A DNA stretch of 64,000 bases, taken from Symbiodinium natans. Lineage: Eukaryota > Sar > Dinophyceae > Suessiales > Symbiodiniaceae. A program made the position numbers and the translations under genes. The stretch is taken from contig CAJNDS010002667.1 of the NCBI GenBank assembly GCA_905221605.1, forward strand, positions 84,252-148,251, in the 5' to 3' direction. This document shows, piece by piece, positions 51,760 to 61,140 of the stretch. The notes under the pieces were generated by a model, which saw nothing but the letters and a program-made list of their open reading frames with translations, did no database searches and was not told the DNA's origin. Positions within the stretch are counted from its first letter, which is position 1, and every line of letters starts with the position of its first letter.

Positions 51760-54700
51760 AGAACCACAGGCGCACCAAGAATGATAGCTCGCCGTCCATC
51801 AAGAGCAGCCTGAGTCTTCGATCGTTACAAAGAAACAGGGTTTAGGGGCAACCTGCAGCGATCGGCAACATGCTCGGCACATAATGGAACGGCTTGGGCG
51901 TTCGGGGACTTGTCAATGGATTCAGGGTGGTCGCTACGTCCTTGCTAGGCTGGGCTTTGCGGGAAGGTCTAGGTCGGATGCAGAACTGTTTCGGATATGG
52001 CTCAGGGAGTCCAAGTGGATGTGGGCGGTGTGTGTTTCGAGAATGGATTTCGAGCACCCCATCTTAAGCACTGCAATGCCGAGCAGCAGGTCAATGTTGG
52101 TACAACAAAATGCCTTAAGCTCCAAAACCCGTAAATGCAGCTTGGAGGCGGCTGAGCTTTACAGACCTCGTCCACGATGGTGACGGTGTCCTCAGTCGAT
52201 CAGAGAGGTTGAGCTTTCGAACATTCAGGGCTCACCGCTTCGGATTCGCACAACAGGCGAAGCTTCTGAAGGCTTGAAGCTGCCGGAAGCTCGAAACCTT
52301 TTGCCTGAAGCTCTGAACTCTTCGCCTGAAGCTCTGACGCCCGCTGCGACCCTCGACTGCAAGCTGGCCTTGTACAGCTCGCCAGCCACACGCACCGTAC
52401 CCCCGTAGGTCACAGAGGATGAGGAACCTGCACACGCTCTTTAATCCACAAGAGGAAGTACGAGTTTCATGAGACGCTGTTTCCTTCTTGGTCTGAGTTG
52501 GACCCGGACTTCACAGGAACGCTCAAAGAGCAACTTCAGCCCAGCTACAGCGGCAGCGGCATATGTGGAACTTGTAAAGCCTCTGGCCACCACCCGGCCA
52601 GATGAAGGAACAGACCAGCAAAGTACAGCTGTGCAGAACGGTTATATTGGCCCAAGGAGTCTGGTGTAAACTGTGTGGCACTGCTGAGGCTTTGCAGGAT
52701 TGGTGCCTACAAAGCGGTTGCTGATCATGCCCAGGAAGTATCAAGAGGAACGCCCAACATCGCTCTGGCAACCTCTACCGGCGATGGTAATGCCGGAGCC
52801 CAAAGACACACTGACTTAGTTGGCAGCATGCCAGGCACGTTACCCCAAACCTTGGCCGGGGGGTAAGGGTCCTGAAACTTGACTCACCAGACCCCACCTC
52901 GGCCATGTTCAGCCCTCCTCGCCTTTCCATTCTGAAAGGCCGAAAGACTTCCAGAAGTCAGACCCCTGAACATCCTGAACACTGAGCACCTTACAATCCC
53001 GAATCCGTCGCACAAGGTGCCTGTGTCCTGAGCTGTGGAGGAATCCTGAGCAAGCGACGACCCTTAGCCCAAAAACCCTTCAGCTTCAACTCAGCCTGAA
53101 ACCAACATTCTAAACTTGGTCTTGTGTGGATCCCAGAACGGTCAAGCCCTTCAATGCTTGAAACCCTCAATCTCCCAAATTGTGAACCTTGGTCGGCTGG
53201 CGCAGGAGGAATTCGGGAGGATGCTAATGGCGGATGTGCTATGGGCTGACCTAAGGAGCGAAGGCATTCAGCATGTCTAGTCTCGTTGCATGAATGTCGG
53301 AGCTTGGAAAGCCGCTCTTCCATGCCTTTTCCTCAGTGGCTCCACAAAGTAACCCCTAAACCAAGCTATACAACCTTCTTCCCTAACTTCCACAATCCGA
53401 ATCTCCCATAGCCAGGAGGCTGCCGGCTCATAAACGCTGTGTCCGACCCACAGATCGGAGGAGCCGGTATCGAAGATTACCTGGAGGGTGGTCAGGTTGC
53501 GGTACCGACGGTTTCTGTCGCACTCCCAGACAAGATGTTGAACTAAGTAGCATGCTCTCCAAATCAGGCAAAGGTCTGGGTTCTAATTTGCCAGGAGGAA
53601 TCCTTAAATCTAAGGGCAACTCATTTGCCAGAAAAATGTGGCCAAGAGTTCGAACGAAACCCAGCAATCCCAAAGCCTTGAAGCCCTGAAGTGCCGAAAG
53701 CTGAATCAAGTCGCTGACAACAGGTCCTTGCGCACCCTCGGCAACCCCTCAACAAGGCCGACAAGTATCATCCAAAACCGTCGCGTTTAAAGTTTTCAGC
53801 CCTAAGCTTCAGAAGTGTGGCACCCTCAGGCTTTAAAACAAGCCACCTTGCCCCCCCCCCCCTTCCCCCTTTCTGTCCCCCCCCGTCCTTCCTACCCGCT
53901 CCATCTCCAAGAGATCACAAAGGAATGCAATCTATTCATTCGAGTATTCCCCTGTCCCAGCTATTCACTACTATCCTTACTGTTAGCTGTCATCATGCAA
54001 GTTGCCTTTTTACCATGCATCGTTTGTTTGCTCTTCAGTGAACACAGAACTCGATATTGTGACCACGTTCTTTCTTTATAAGTTGCTGCTTTTGACGACA
54101 ACTTATGGTAATGGTGTTCTGTTTCTTGCCATTCTTGAAAACGAGTATCTCGTACTGAGTAGCATTACAGCTGTTGCGGCTGATGCTTTTCTTGCGACTT
54201 CGAGCATTCCAACTTATGACTGTTATGACGAGTATGGCCACTGGGAGGATTCTGACTATGCACTGTGCAATATGTGATTCTTGCTTGGTGGTTGGTATAA
54301 CGTCTGTTCAGACGAAATTCTTCCGCGAGCAGTTGGAAGCCCAGTAGGAAAAGGGTGACACTGGGCTACCAAGAACAGCAACGTCTGGGGCCCCGTTGAA
54401 CGGGTAAAACGCGGCTCCGGGAGCTGGGGGCTGCGGGTTTGGATGGATGCTGGGCTCCTGGACAAAACGCCCCCAATGCACTGAGGCCTTACATCACTCT
54501 GAGTCGCGCAAGGGTGGTATTCAAAGCGGAGGGAAAGGGAGCACACTCTTGCTAACTTCGTTGAGTCCCAAACATTGTCAACCCCGAAGCTCACTGCAAA
54601 CATTGTTCGAGGGTTTCAGTCGATCCATCGATTTTTGTTCGTAGCTATTCAGGCCTTGCTAGGTAGGGCTCATGGGGTGACATGGTGCTGGAGTTGTTGA

Positions 54701-55153
54701 GACGGCCCACCTCAGCGCGCTGCGTTGGCGTGCCAATGGCAACTTCGCCCAGATACTGCGTGTTCGACATGTCCTCACAGGGCAAGGTTGAGGGGTTGAG
54801 GCTGTCGGCTAGTTAGGGTTCAGGTTGGAAAGCCGAATTATTCAAATACAGTGAGGAGCCATCCCTGCAGAAATCGGTGGGGGCACCCCAGGTGTCAGGG
54901 CGCACACACTCAGACACTCCAGAAGAAATCTCCACTCCTCGAGTCGCAAACGCCTGGACTCCTACGACCTAACCCCATAACTCTGCTCCGTCAAGTGGTC
55001 GGACTCCGCTGAGGGCGCAATGCTGCGGCGCCTGGGGATGCGTTTGTTCCTTTGTTCTTTCGACGTGGGGCTTACATTGCTTTTTTGTAATGTAGACTGG
55101 TCAATACTGGCGGCAACAGCAACAACCTGATCGGAGGAGTATCTGCGAAAATC
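51760..55153. other. 3.4 kb without a recognised gene
   Basis: Contains a C12 run at 53851-53862 in a pyrimidine-rich zone (53840-53910) and then a relatively AT-rich stretch (53930-54280). A plus frame (54002-54277) in the AT-rich part ends in an acidic Tyr-rich tail (CYDEYGHWEDSDYALCNM) after hydrophobic segments. It could encode a small membrane protein, but nothing independent supports it. Confidence 0.3.
52299..52340 (+). repeat. about 21-bp tandem duplication
   Basis: GCCTGAAGCTCTGAAC and GCCTGAAGCTCTGACG occur in adjacent units beginning with TTTT or TTC. A more diverged relative may precede them. On the minus strand one frame reads repeated SELQAK. Confidence 0.7.
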
Positions 55154-55227
55154 ATTGGTACGATATGGAGAAGATTCGCATGGTCCGTGCGGTTTAGAAT
55201 ATCTCCCATGTGTAACGATGACGCCGT
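55154..55227 (+). pseudogene. U6 spliceosomal snRNA relic
   Basis: Positions 55154-55191 match the most conserved part of U6 snRNA at 32 of 38 positions without gaps: ATTGG-x-ACGATA, then GGAGAAGATT, then GCATGG-x-CC-x-TGCG. U6 is the catalytic RNA of the spliceosome. Two of its most invariant elements are damaged here. ACAGAGA reads ATGGAGA, and the AGC triad in ATTAGCATGG reads CGC. After TGCG there are about 22 foreign bases, then AACGATGACGCC (55214-55225), resembling the next U6 element (AAGGATGACACGC). The U6 5' stem-loop is not recognisable upstream and no terminator T run follows at the right place. By my rough estimate a match this good is far beyond chance. It is a dead, interrupted copy. 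Confidence 0.75.
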
Positions 55228-55479
55228 TTCCGAATCTACACTCAGGAGTGTCTCTCAAAGTTCAACCTCTCCTGGCCCAAGCCCCTGCCCCAATGTCACG
55301 CGGAACCTGGTTTAACCTAAGGTGCTAAACAACACTGGTCCCGATTCTCAGGCCGTGGCAAAAACTGCGTAGGCGGGATGCCAGCAGCTTTGCCTCCGAA
55401 GAAAGAACTCGGAGAAAAAATGCGGGGGTGTTTTCTTCTGGGGCTCCCCTTACCCTTGCCTCTCCCTCTGCCCCACCAT

Positions 55480-55481
55480 CT

Positions 55482-55533
<52 letters not shown>

Positions 55534-55544
55534 TGCTCTCTTTC

Positions 55545-55598
<54 letters not shown>

Positions 55599-55677
55599 TC
55601 TCTCCACCTCTCTCTCTCTCTCTCTTCTTTCTCTCGCTCTCTCTTTCTCTCTCTCTTCTTTTTCTTCTTCTTCTTCT
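55480..55677 (+). repeat. pyrimidine (CT)n array, first block
   Basis: About 200 bp of CT units with TTTCT, CGCT and CTTCTT interruptions, ending in a TTC-rich tail just before hairpin module A. Long open frames through it are artefacts, reading Glu-Arg on one strand and Ser-Leu on the other. Confidence 0.95.
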
Positions 55678-55768
55678 ATGGGGCTTGAAGAGCCCGAAGG
55701 CTCCCCGGGCACTGGGCGCGCCCAGGTCAAGTCCAGTTTCGGTGAGACTACGTAGCGAGCACGACAAC
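55678..55768 (+). repeat. double-hairpin module, copy A
   Basis: Directly after a CT array lies GAGCC-CGAA-GGCTC (55690-55703), a 5-bp stem with a CGAA loop, then the perfect palindrome CTGGGCGCGCCCAG (55712-55725). The same order with changed sequence but kept pairing occurs after the CT array near 56.78 kb (copy B). It may be the body of a short interspersed element with a pyrimidine tract at one end. No known family assigned. Confidence 0.6.
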
Positions 55769-55786
55769 CTCCTCTCTGTCTTCCCT

Positions 55787-55826
<40 letters not shown>

Positions 55827-55832
55827 TTCTCT

Positions 55833-55903
<71 letters not shown>

Positions 55904-55954
55904 ACTATCCTCTCTCTCCTTCTCACTCTCTTCTCTCTCTCTCTCTCTTCTCTC

Positions 55955-56017
<63 letters not shown>

Positions 56018-56033
56018 CTCTCTCTCTCTCCCC
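55769..56033 (+). repeat. pyrimidine (CT)n array, second block
   Basis: About 260 bp of nearly pure CT with occasional TTCT, CACTATCC and CTAT interruptions, followed closely by a C13 run at 56045-56057. Confidence 0.95.
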
Positions 56034-56194
56034 TGCACGCGAGGCCCCCCCCCCCCCAAAGGGAAGGCTGCCACAAGGGGGCGCACGAGATCAAGAGTAG
56101 CCACGGTTTTCGTGGACCCCAAGCAAACACAACACGCATGTCAGGTCGTGGTTTCCCTCGCCTTCAAGATTTGCCGAAGATAAATAACAACATG

Positions 56195-56450
56195 CCCCCC
56201 CCCCCCCCCCCCCCCCAATAAGAACTTCGGCGAGTTCCCCCACTCTGTTCCTGAGCCAACTGTGGGCTGGTGTTGTGAGGGCCCCCACTTTTTGTGGAGC
56301 GTTGATACTGGCACTCTACCAGGTTGCAGATTCCCTCGCAATGAATGGAAAGTCTCAACTACAACACAAGTACAGTGGAAAGAAACCCCCCCCCTAGTTC
56401 CCTTGCGAGTTCCCCCACTCTGTGCCTGTGCCACTGGTGGGCTGGTGTTA
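56195..56450 (+). repeat. C-run-anchored direct repeat, two copies
   Basis: A C22 run (56195-56216) is followed by GCGAGTTCCCCCACTCTG and, some bases on, GTGGGCTGGTGTT (copy 1, about 56230-56275). A C9-10 run near 56386-56395 is followed by the same words in the same order (copy 2, about 56405-56449). The copies start about 175 bp apart and differ at several positions. The arrangement suggests duplication of a unit that begins with a C tract. Confidence 0.75.
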
Positions 56451-56718
56451 CCTGAGTGCACTGCAACTTTGCCGGTTTTCAATCACTACTCACCCCTTCA
56501 TGTGTCCTGCATCTTCTGGAGTCGACACGAGCTTTCCCGGGTTGATGGCGAGGAGTCGTACTTCCCGATGACGAGGATGGGAACTCTTCCGTTGGTTCCC
56601 TCATGTCTCCATTGGGGTGGTAATGTTGTGTGGTGGGTGGAGTGCGGTGGGTGGTGTGTGGCCCATAGTCGTTTGTTGTGGCGGGGGAGGTTGCCACGGG
56701 ACGGTATCAGGTGTGGTG

Positions 56719-56777
56719 TTCTCTGTCTCTCTCTCTCTCTCTCTCTCAATCTCTCCCTCTTCTCTCCGTCTCCTTCT
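56719..56777 (+). repeat. short (CT)n array preceding module B
   Basis: CT units with AAT and CCCT interruptions, in the same position relative to module B as the first long CT array is to module A. Confidence 0.85.
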
Positions 56778-56855
56778 GCTGGGCATAAGGAGCCCCGAAG
56801 GACTCCCCGCACATGAGCGCGCTCGAAGTGCCATGTCTCTGTGAAAGTTCCACCC
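56778..56855 (+). repeat. double-hairpin module, copy B
   Basis: GAGCCCCGAAGGACTC (56790-56805) pairs like copy A, with one mismatch in the stem and the same CGAA loop. It is followed by the palindrome GAGCGCGCTC (56815-56824). Copies A and B share GAAGG and CTCCCCG, but differ in the second stem while both keep it self-complementary. Confidence 0.55.
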
Positions 56856-58918
56856 CCAATAGCCCGACGTGAAACCCTTTTCGTCCATCCAACGTCAAGT
56901 GCACTCTGACCCCAACACCACATGCCGCTCTCTTCTTCTTCTTCTCCTTCTTCTCCAGGGCTTCCTCTCCTTCCATTCCTCCCTTTTTCTCTCCTGTCGC
57001 CGTGCCTCGCCATGCTGGTCGCCGGCGCCAGCGCAGCCGAATTCGCTGGGCCGTAGCCATCCAAGTGCTGGGTGTTACGGCGCTTGAGTTGGCTTCAAGT
57101 TATCTAGGTTCTCCTAGTCTGCCTCAAGCCCACCCCATGGACTGAAACCAAAACATACAGCTTTCAGGGGACCTAGGCCGCAAACGTCCACATCTCAATT
57201 CTCTGCTTCAGTGTGGCCTGCATTTAATGGGTAGGGGCTGAGTTGCATGTTTCTTGAGTAGCAGCTTGGGAAGCGTGAACCTCTTACTAGGGCTTGCTGT
57301 CTCCGAGGCTCTGCTAGGTGCCTCTTTAAAGCAGCCATCGGTGGTCTAGGCCTCAGTGCGTTCAGGCATCACAGAGCTTAACCCCCTCAAGCCGTAGCAT
57401 AGTTGTGAACTTCTAACTTGAACCCTTAAGTCCTAGCTTTTTTGTGTGTAAGAGTCAGGGTTTTGAGACTTTGGGGGTTGAAGGCTTCTTGGGCTTCAGT
57501 GATGCAGTCCTTGCCCAGTAGGAGCCAAAACGGCCTCGCGTTCGCACAACGAAACGCTCAGCTGAGCCCTTCCGCTGAAGGCTCCGAGCTGGCAAGCCTA
57601 CGAGCTGGCAAGCCCTCAGGTTCCCTGAGCTTAGGATTCAGAATGGGCTGAAGTCTCCAGAAGACATTGACGCGTGTCCTCTCATAACACACTAACATGT
57701 TCCGAAAGGGAGGCCTAGAAGGCCTAGGGCTCAGCAGCCCGAAAACCTTGATGCAGCAATGTGTGGCTCTACCGGTCCCTGCAACCTCGGAATCAAGATG
57801 GAGGGGGATTTCCACATTCTAGCGCTTGAACCGTAAACCCTGGTAGCGGATTCCTGGGTAGGGTGGAAGCCAAAACAGCAGTGGAAACATCCTACCTGCT
57901 CTGCCCTCAACCTCGAAGAATACTCTGAGTCAAGTAGTTGCGGAGACAGTGCAGGTTCTGGCATTGAGGGCAGCCTCGACCCAGGTTGAGAAAGATTGTG
58001 CCAGAATTCATCCCATCCGAGTCCTCTCAAGGAGGTTGGCTTGATGTTTGGAGTTTTGAACACACTTCTTTCTAGCATCCGGACCCGAGGCCGCGGGTGA
58101 GGTTGTCTTGGGTTCGTGGGCAGTTTGGGGTTCGAGGAATTGCTGTGGTATGCAAAGCGGACGCTGCTCAAAAGGGAACATTGCAAAGCATGGATCCTAC
58201 ACAACAGCGATGCGGCTGTCAGGTCGTCGCTGCCCCTATGCAAATGAATCCACCTAGCCGGCAGCACCAAACGGTTCTCGCAGTTCCTCGAAGCCTGTCG
58301 ACTTGCACTTTTTTCAAACATATGCATACAAAACATGTACAGACACGCCTCAAACCCAAACAAAATCAAGCTATAAAGCTGCGAATGCTGTGAACCCCAA
58401 GTCTTCACTCATTGTGGGTAACTTCAAGGACCTGAATGAGCCCCTCATTTTGCAAGCAATCCGCGCCATATTGCCTGGCTGCTGATAGTACATAAAGTGG
58501 CGGCACACAACTCTCATACACACGTTTACGGTGTCCTGTTGAACAGTGTAGCACCCAAGCTTGACGTCCTAGGAGCATTCATCTGCTATACCTGCCCCAA
58601 CGGTCGATTGAAATGCAGTTTCTTGCACGTCCTAAGGTTCGGGACAATCCGTCCTAGCAGGCACGCCACGTATTTGCAAAATCGCATGAAGCCAGTGCAA
58701 ACTTCCCAACGGCCTGCAAAGCAAGACCTGTATTCCCTAAAAACCCAAGACTTGAACCCTTCATGAAGCCCTGCATGCCACAAAAGAGAACCACGGCAGC
58801 TCCTTTTGGTAGCCTGCCCAGCAACCCGAGTTTTGATCCCGGACCTGGAGGTTTGGTTTGGGTTTTAAGGCTTGGGAGGGTTCAAGAAGACTCGGTTTCA
58901 AGTTTCAAGCGTTAGGGC
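56856..58918. other. 2.1 kb without a firm gene
   Basis: A TTCTTC/TTCTCC pyrimidine patch lies at about 56930-56960. The longest frame (57731-58408, minus) has a plausible patch (GLGWDEFWHNLSQPGSRL) but is otherwise unprotein-like. No domain recognised. Confidence 0.3.
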
Positions 58919-59536
58919 TTAGGATCCTGGACTTTCGGATTCGGTGCCGGCCGACAGCTTTGAAGTAAAACGGCGCAAATTGCAGCTGTAGGGTTCAGCG
59001 TTCAGGGTTGAAAGGCTGCAGTAGTCGTAAGAGAGAATGGGAAAGCAATAGTTGCAATAGCGAAGGAAGAACTCTACAGCTCGACCCTGATCGGGTCCCA
59101 AGCAAGATTCGCAACGCTTCGGTTGGGGTATCGTTCCTGGGCCAACAATGGGCAACGATGGCCGATGTAAGCCAACGTAGGCCAATGTTCCCTTGTCTTT
59201 ATCCTTACAGGATCTGCAATACAGCGCTGTGCGCACTGCGCGCACCTTCCAGGTTTCGTCGGCAATGCTAGTCCGCTCGCAGGGATGTATTTTCCACACG
59301 GGCCGGGCTTCCATGCCAGACCCAGCGAACACCATTTGCATCAGCTGCCAATCCCGTACGGGCCAGGCCCGCTTCCAGCGAGCATCCTGAGCATCTGCTG
59401 CCCACCATGTCATTGCTGGCCCAAACCCCCATCCTCTACATGAAGACGCACCTCTCGGTGGCGATGCGCCATGGCTGAGAGAGACGCCCTGCATGTCCGT
59501 GAGGGGGTTCGCGCTCGATGTCAACCCATGCTCCAC
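58919..59536 (-). CDS. open frame of 205 codons, unrecognised
   Basis: The middle of the frame has good composition: RWKRAWPVRDWQLMQMVFAG, then RPVWKIHPCERTSIADETWK, then a Cys pair (YCRSCKDKDKG). A second Cys pair (CESC) follows about 35 residues on, and the spacing would fit a small zinc-binding element. The last 40 residues look random. Adjacent minus frames (59436-59642 and 59555-59968, the latter with LDDDLNSDVAATASATEAL) also look partly coding, so a longer minus-strand gene or pseudogene from about 59970 to 58950 with frame changes is possible. No family recognised; function unknown. Confidence 0.3.
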   Translation of the reverse strand: MEHGLTSSANPLTDMQGVSLSHGASPPRGASSCRGWGFGPAMTWWAADAQDARWKRAWPVRDWQLMQMVFAGSGMEARPVWKIHPCERTSIADETWKVRAVRTALYCRSCKDKDKGTLAYVGLHRPSLPIVGPGTIPQPKRCESCLGPDQGRAVEFFLRYCNYCFPILSYDYCSLSTLNAEPYSCNLRRFTSKLSAGTESESPGS

Positions 59537-59968
59537 CGCTTCGCCGCACCGCTGTCACCGCAGGGAAACATCGGCCATTATTTGGTACAAGTATCGTAGG
59601 ATCTGCAACGTTAAAAGCCACAAAAAGCATTCTTGGCAACAAGAAATAGTTCGTCCGACTGGCGTTGCACTCCTTGGGAAAGTCGTGCGCGGAACAGGCT
59701 GCCTGGATTTCGGCGGGCCGTGATCGACAATGAGCGCTTCAGTCGCACTCGCAGTCGCGGCAACGTCACTGTTGAGATCATCATCCAAGTCTTCGCTGCG
59801 CATTGCGCGCCGCAGCACGCGCTGCAGAGCCAGAACCCCTCCATCCTCTCTCAACATCGAGCCCTGCCACAAGACATTTCGAGTGGAGGCTCTCTGCTTA
59901 GGCTTGTGAATCGCCAATCCAAGCTGAAAAGCAGCTCTGCAGGGAACACCTCCAACCCTAACCTGCAC

Positions 59969-60882
59969 ATCTGTTCCGCTTGTAGTGACTCTGTGCTTAA
60001 CTTATCTTGAGTTCAGTTGTGTTCTCTTTACTTACGAAGAGCACGAGACAAGTCGACCTGGGCGCAACAATCACATCAGTGCCCCAGAACCCTGTCCAGG
60101 TCCCAAGCCTGAAATAACATCTGCATGAACCGCAGAGACCTCTGCCCGGAACCTCTGCCCTACGTCACAAGCTGATGGCCTCGATGGCCGGACGCAGCAT
60201 GCAACCATTTCCGTGCATGTCCGGCTTGATGGCACTGAACCGCAGGCATGGAACCTGGACTTGAAATTTGGTACAAGGGGAAGCCCGATGTTTTTGGGGG
60301 ACAGGTTCGTAGGCGGTTGGGGTAGAGGGGAACGAAGCGGCCTTCTAAAGCCCCGCCGTCTGCAAATCGTCCCCCGTCAAACTTAAAGAGCCAAATTGAG
60401 CCAAATGGCCCCCCCACTGCTCCCACCGGGCCTGCTCCTGGATGTGTTTCCGGGCTGCCACAAAAGCCCGCTTTGCCTTGTATAGAGCTGGCACTTCTGT
60501 ACTTGTTGTGCCGTGTGTTTATGTGCATGCATCCGTGCCTATGTGTGTGGCAGCTTTTGTCCGGGGTAGCGCGCGCACGCAGACAAGGGCGCCCTGAACA
60601 AAACAAACCCAAAGCCGGCTTCAACTTGGCAAGTGCCAAACCCAAACCTGAAAGCCCAGTGCAAAGCCAGGGCGGAGGCCGTGCTGTTCGTGCCGATCCG
60701 GTAGCAGTATCGCACTTCGTGGATCTCGACCTGGTGCTCTTGGACTGCGTACTGCATGTGAGATTTGTGCTCGGACGGTTTCGGCCGGCTTTGGCTGTGG
60801 GGATTTGGAGATCTCTGTCATAGACAAATTGGCAGAATGTTACCCGCAGCGTGGGTCGAACGTGTGCCGCTCCTCTAAGTGC
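59969..60882. other. 0.9 kb without a recognised gene
   Basis: The minus frame running through this DNA (60160-61146) is long mainly because of the minisatellite at its start. One segment (GAVGGPFGSIWLFKFDGGRF) looks mildly protein-like. A tandem ATTTGGCTC pair at 60385-60409 is listed separately. Confidence 0.3.
60385..60409 (-). other. possible decayed spliced-leader relic pair
   Basis: Read on the minus strand from 60409, GCCATTTGGCTCAA is the SL exon tail with one T missing. It is followed immediately by a second ATTTGGCTC. Genes reinserted from trans-spliced mRNA can carry tandem truncated leaders, which this resembles. The match is short and could be coincidence. Confidence 0.2.
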
Positions 60883-61140
60883 TAAGTACAGTTTGGCTGG
60901 AGGATTGGTGCCGGTCTGGTGGCCCGCACCGGCTGTTAAGTACTTGGCTGGGGGTTGGTGCGGGCTGGTGGCCCGCACCGGCTTTAGTAAGTACAATTTG
61001 GTTGGGGGATTGGCGCGGGCTGGTGGTACGGAGCGGTTTTTTTGGCTGGGGGATTTGTGCGGGCGCTGGCCCGCACCGGCTTTACTAAGTACAATTTGGC
61101 TGGGGGATTGGTGCGGGCTGGTGGTGACACCACCGGATAG
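60883..61140 (+). repeat. hairpin-bearing minisatellite, five units
   Basis: The core TTGGCTGGGGG (variants TTGGTTGGGGG, TTGGCTGGAGG) recurs five times at about 43-54 bp spacing. Most units begin TAAGTAC. Several contain a perfect hairpin: GGTGCGGGC-TGGTG-GCCCGCACC at 60957-60979 and GTGCGGGC-GCTG-GCCCGCAC at 61057-61076. The first unit is imperfect and the last lacks the right arm, replacing it with TGACACCACC. Confidence 0.85.

Noticed and set aside
55450-56139. Open frames of 178-229 codons rich in Glu-Arg or Ser-Leu
   Set aside because: They are CT arrays read in different frames and have no non-repeat protein content.
57521-57535. GGCCGTTTTGGCTC (minus) resembling the spliced leader
   Set aside because: Only 12 of 13 bases match and the flanks do not; too weak.
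60698-60720. GTAGCAGTATCG resembling the U4 snRNA 5' region
   Set aside because: Eleven of twelve bases match but nothing follows that fits U4; expected by chance in a window this size.
60936-60952. AGTACTTGG-x-TGGG resembling 5S rRNA
   Set aside because: It is part of the minisatellite unit and no other 5S segment is present.
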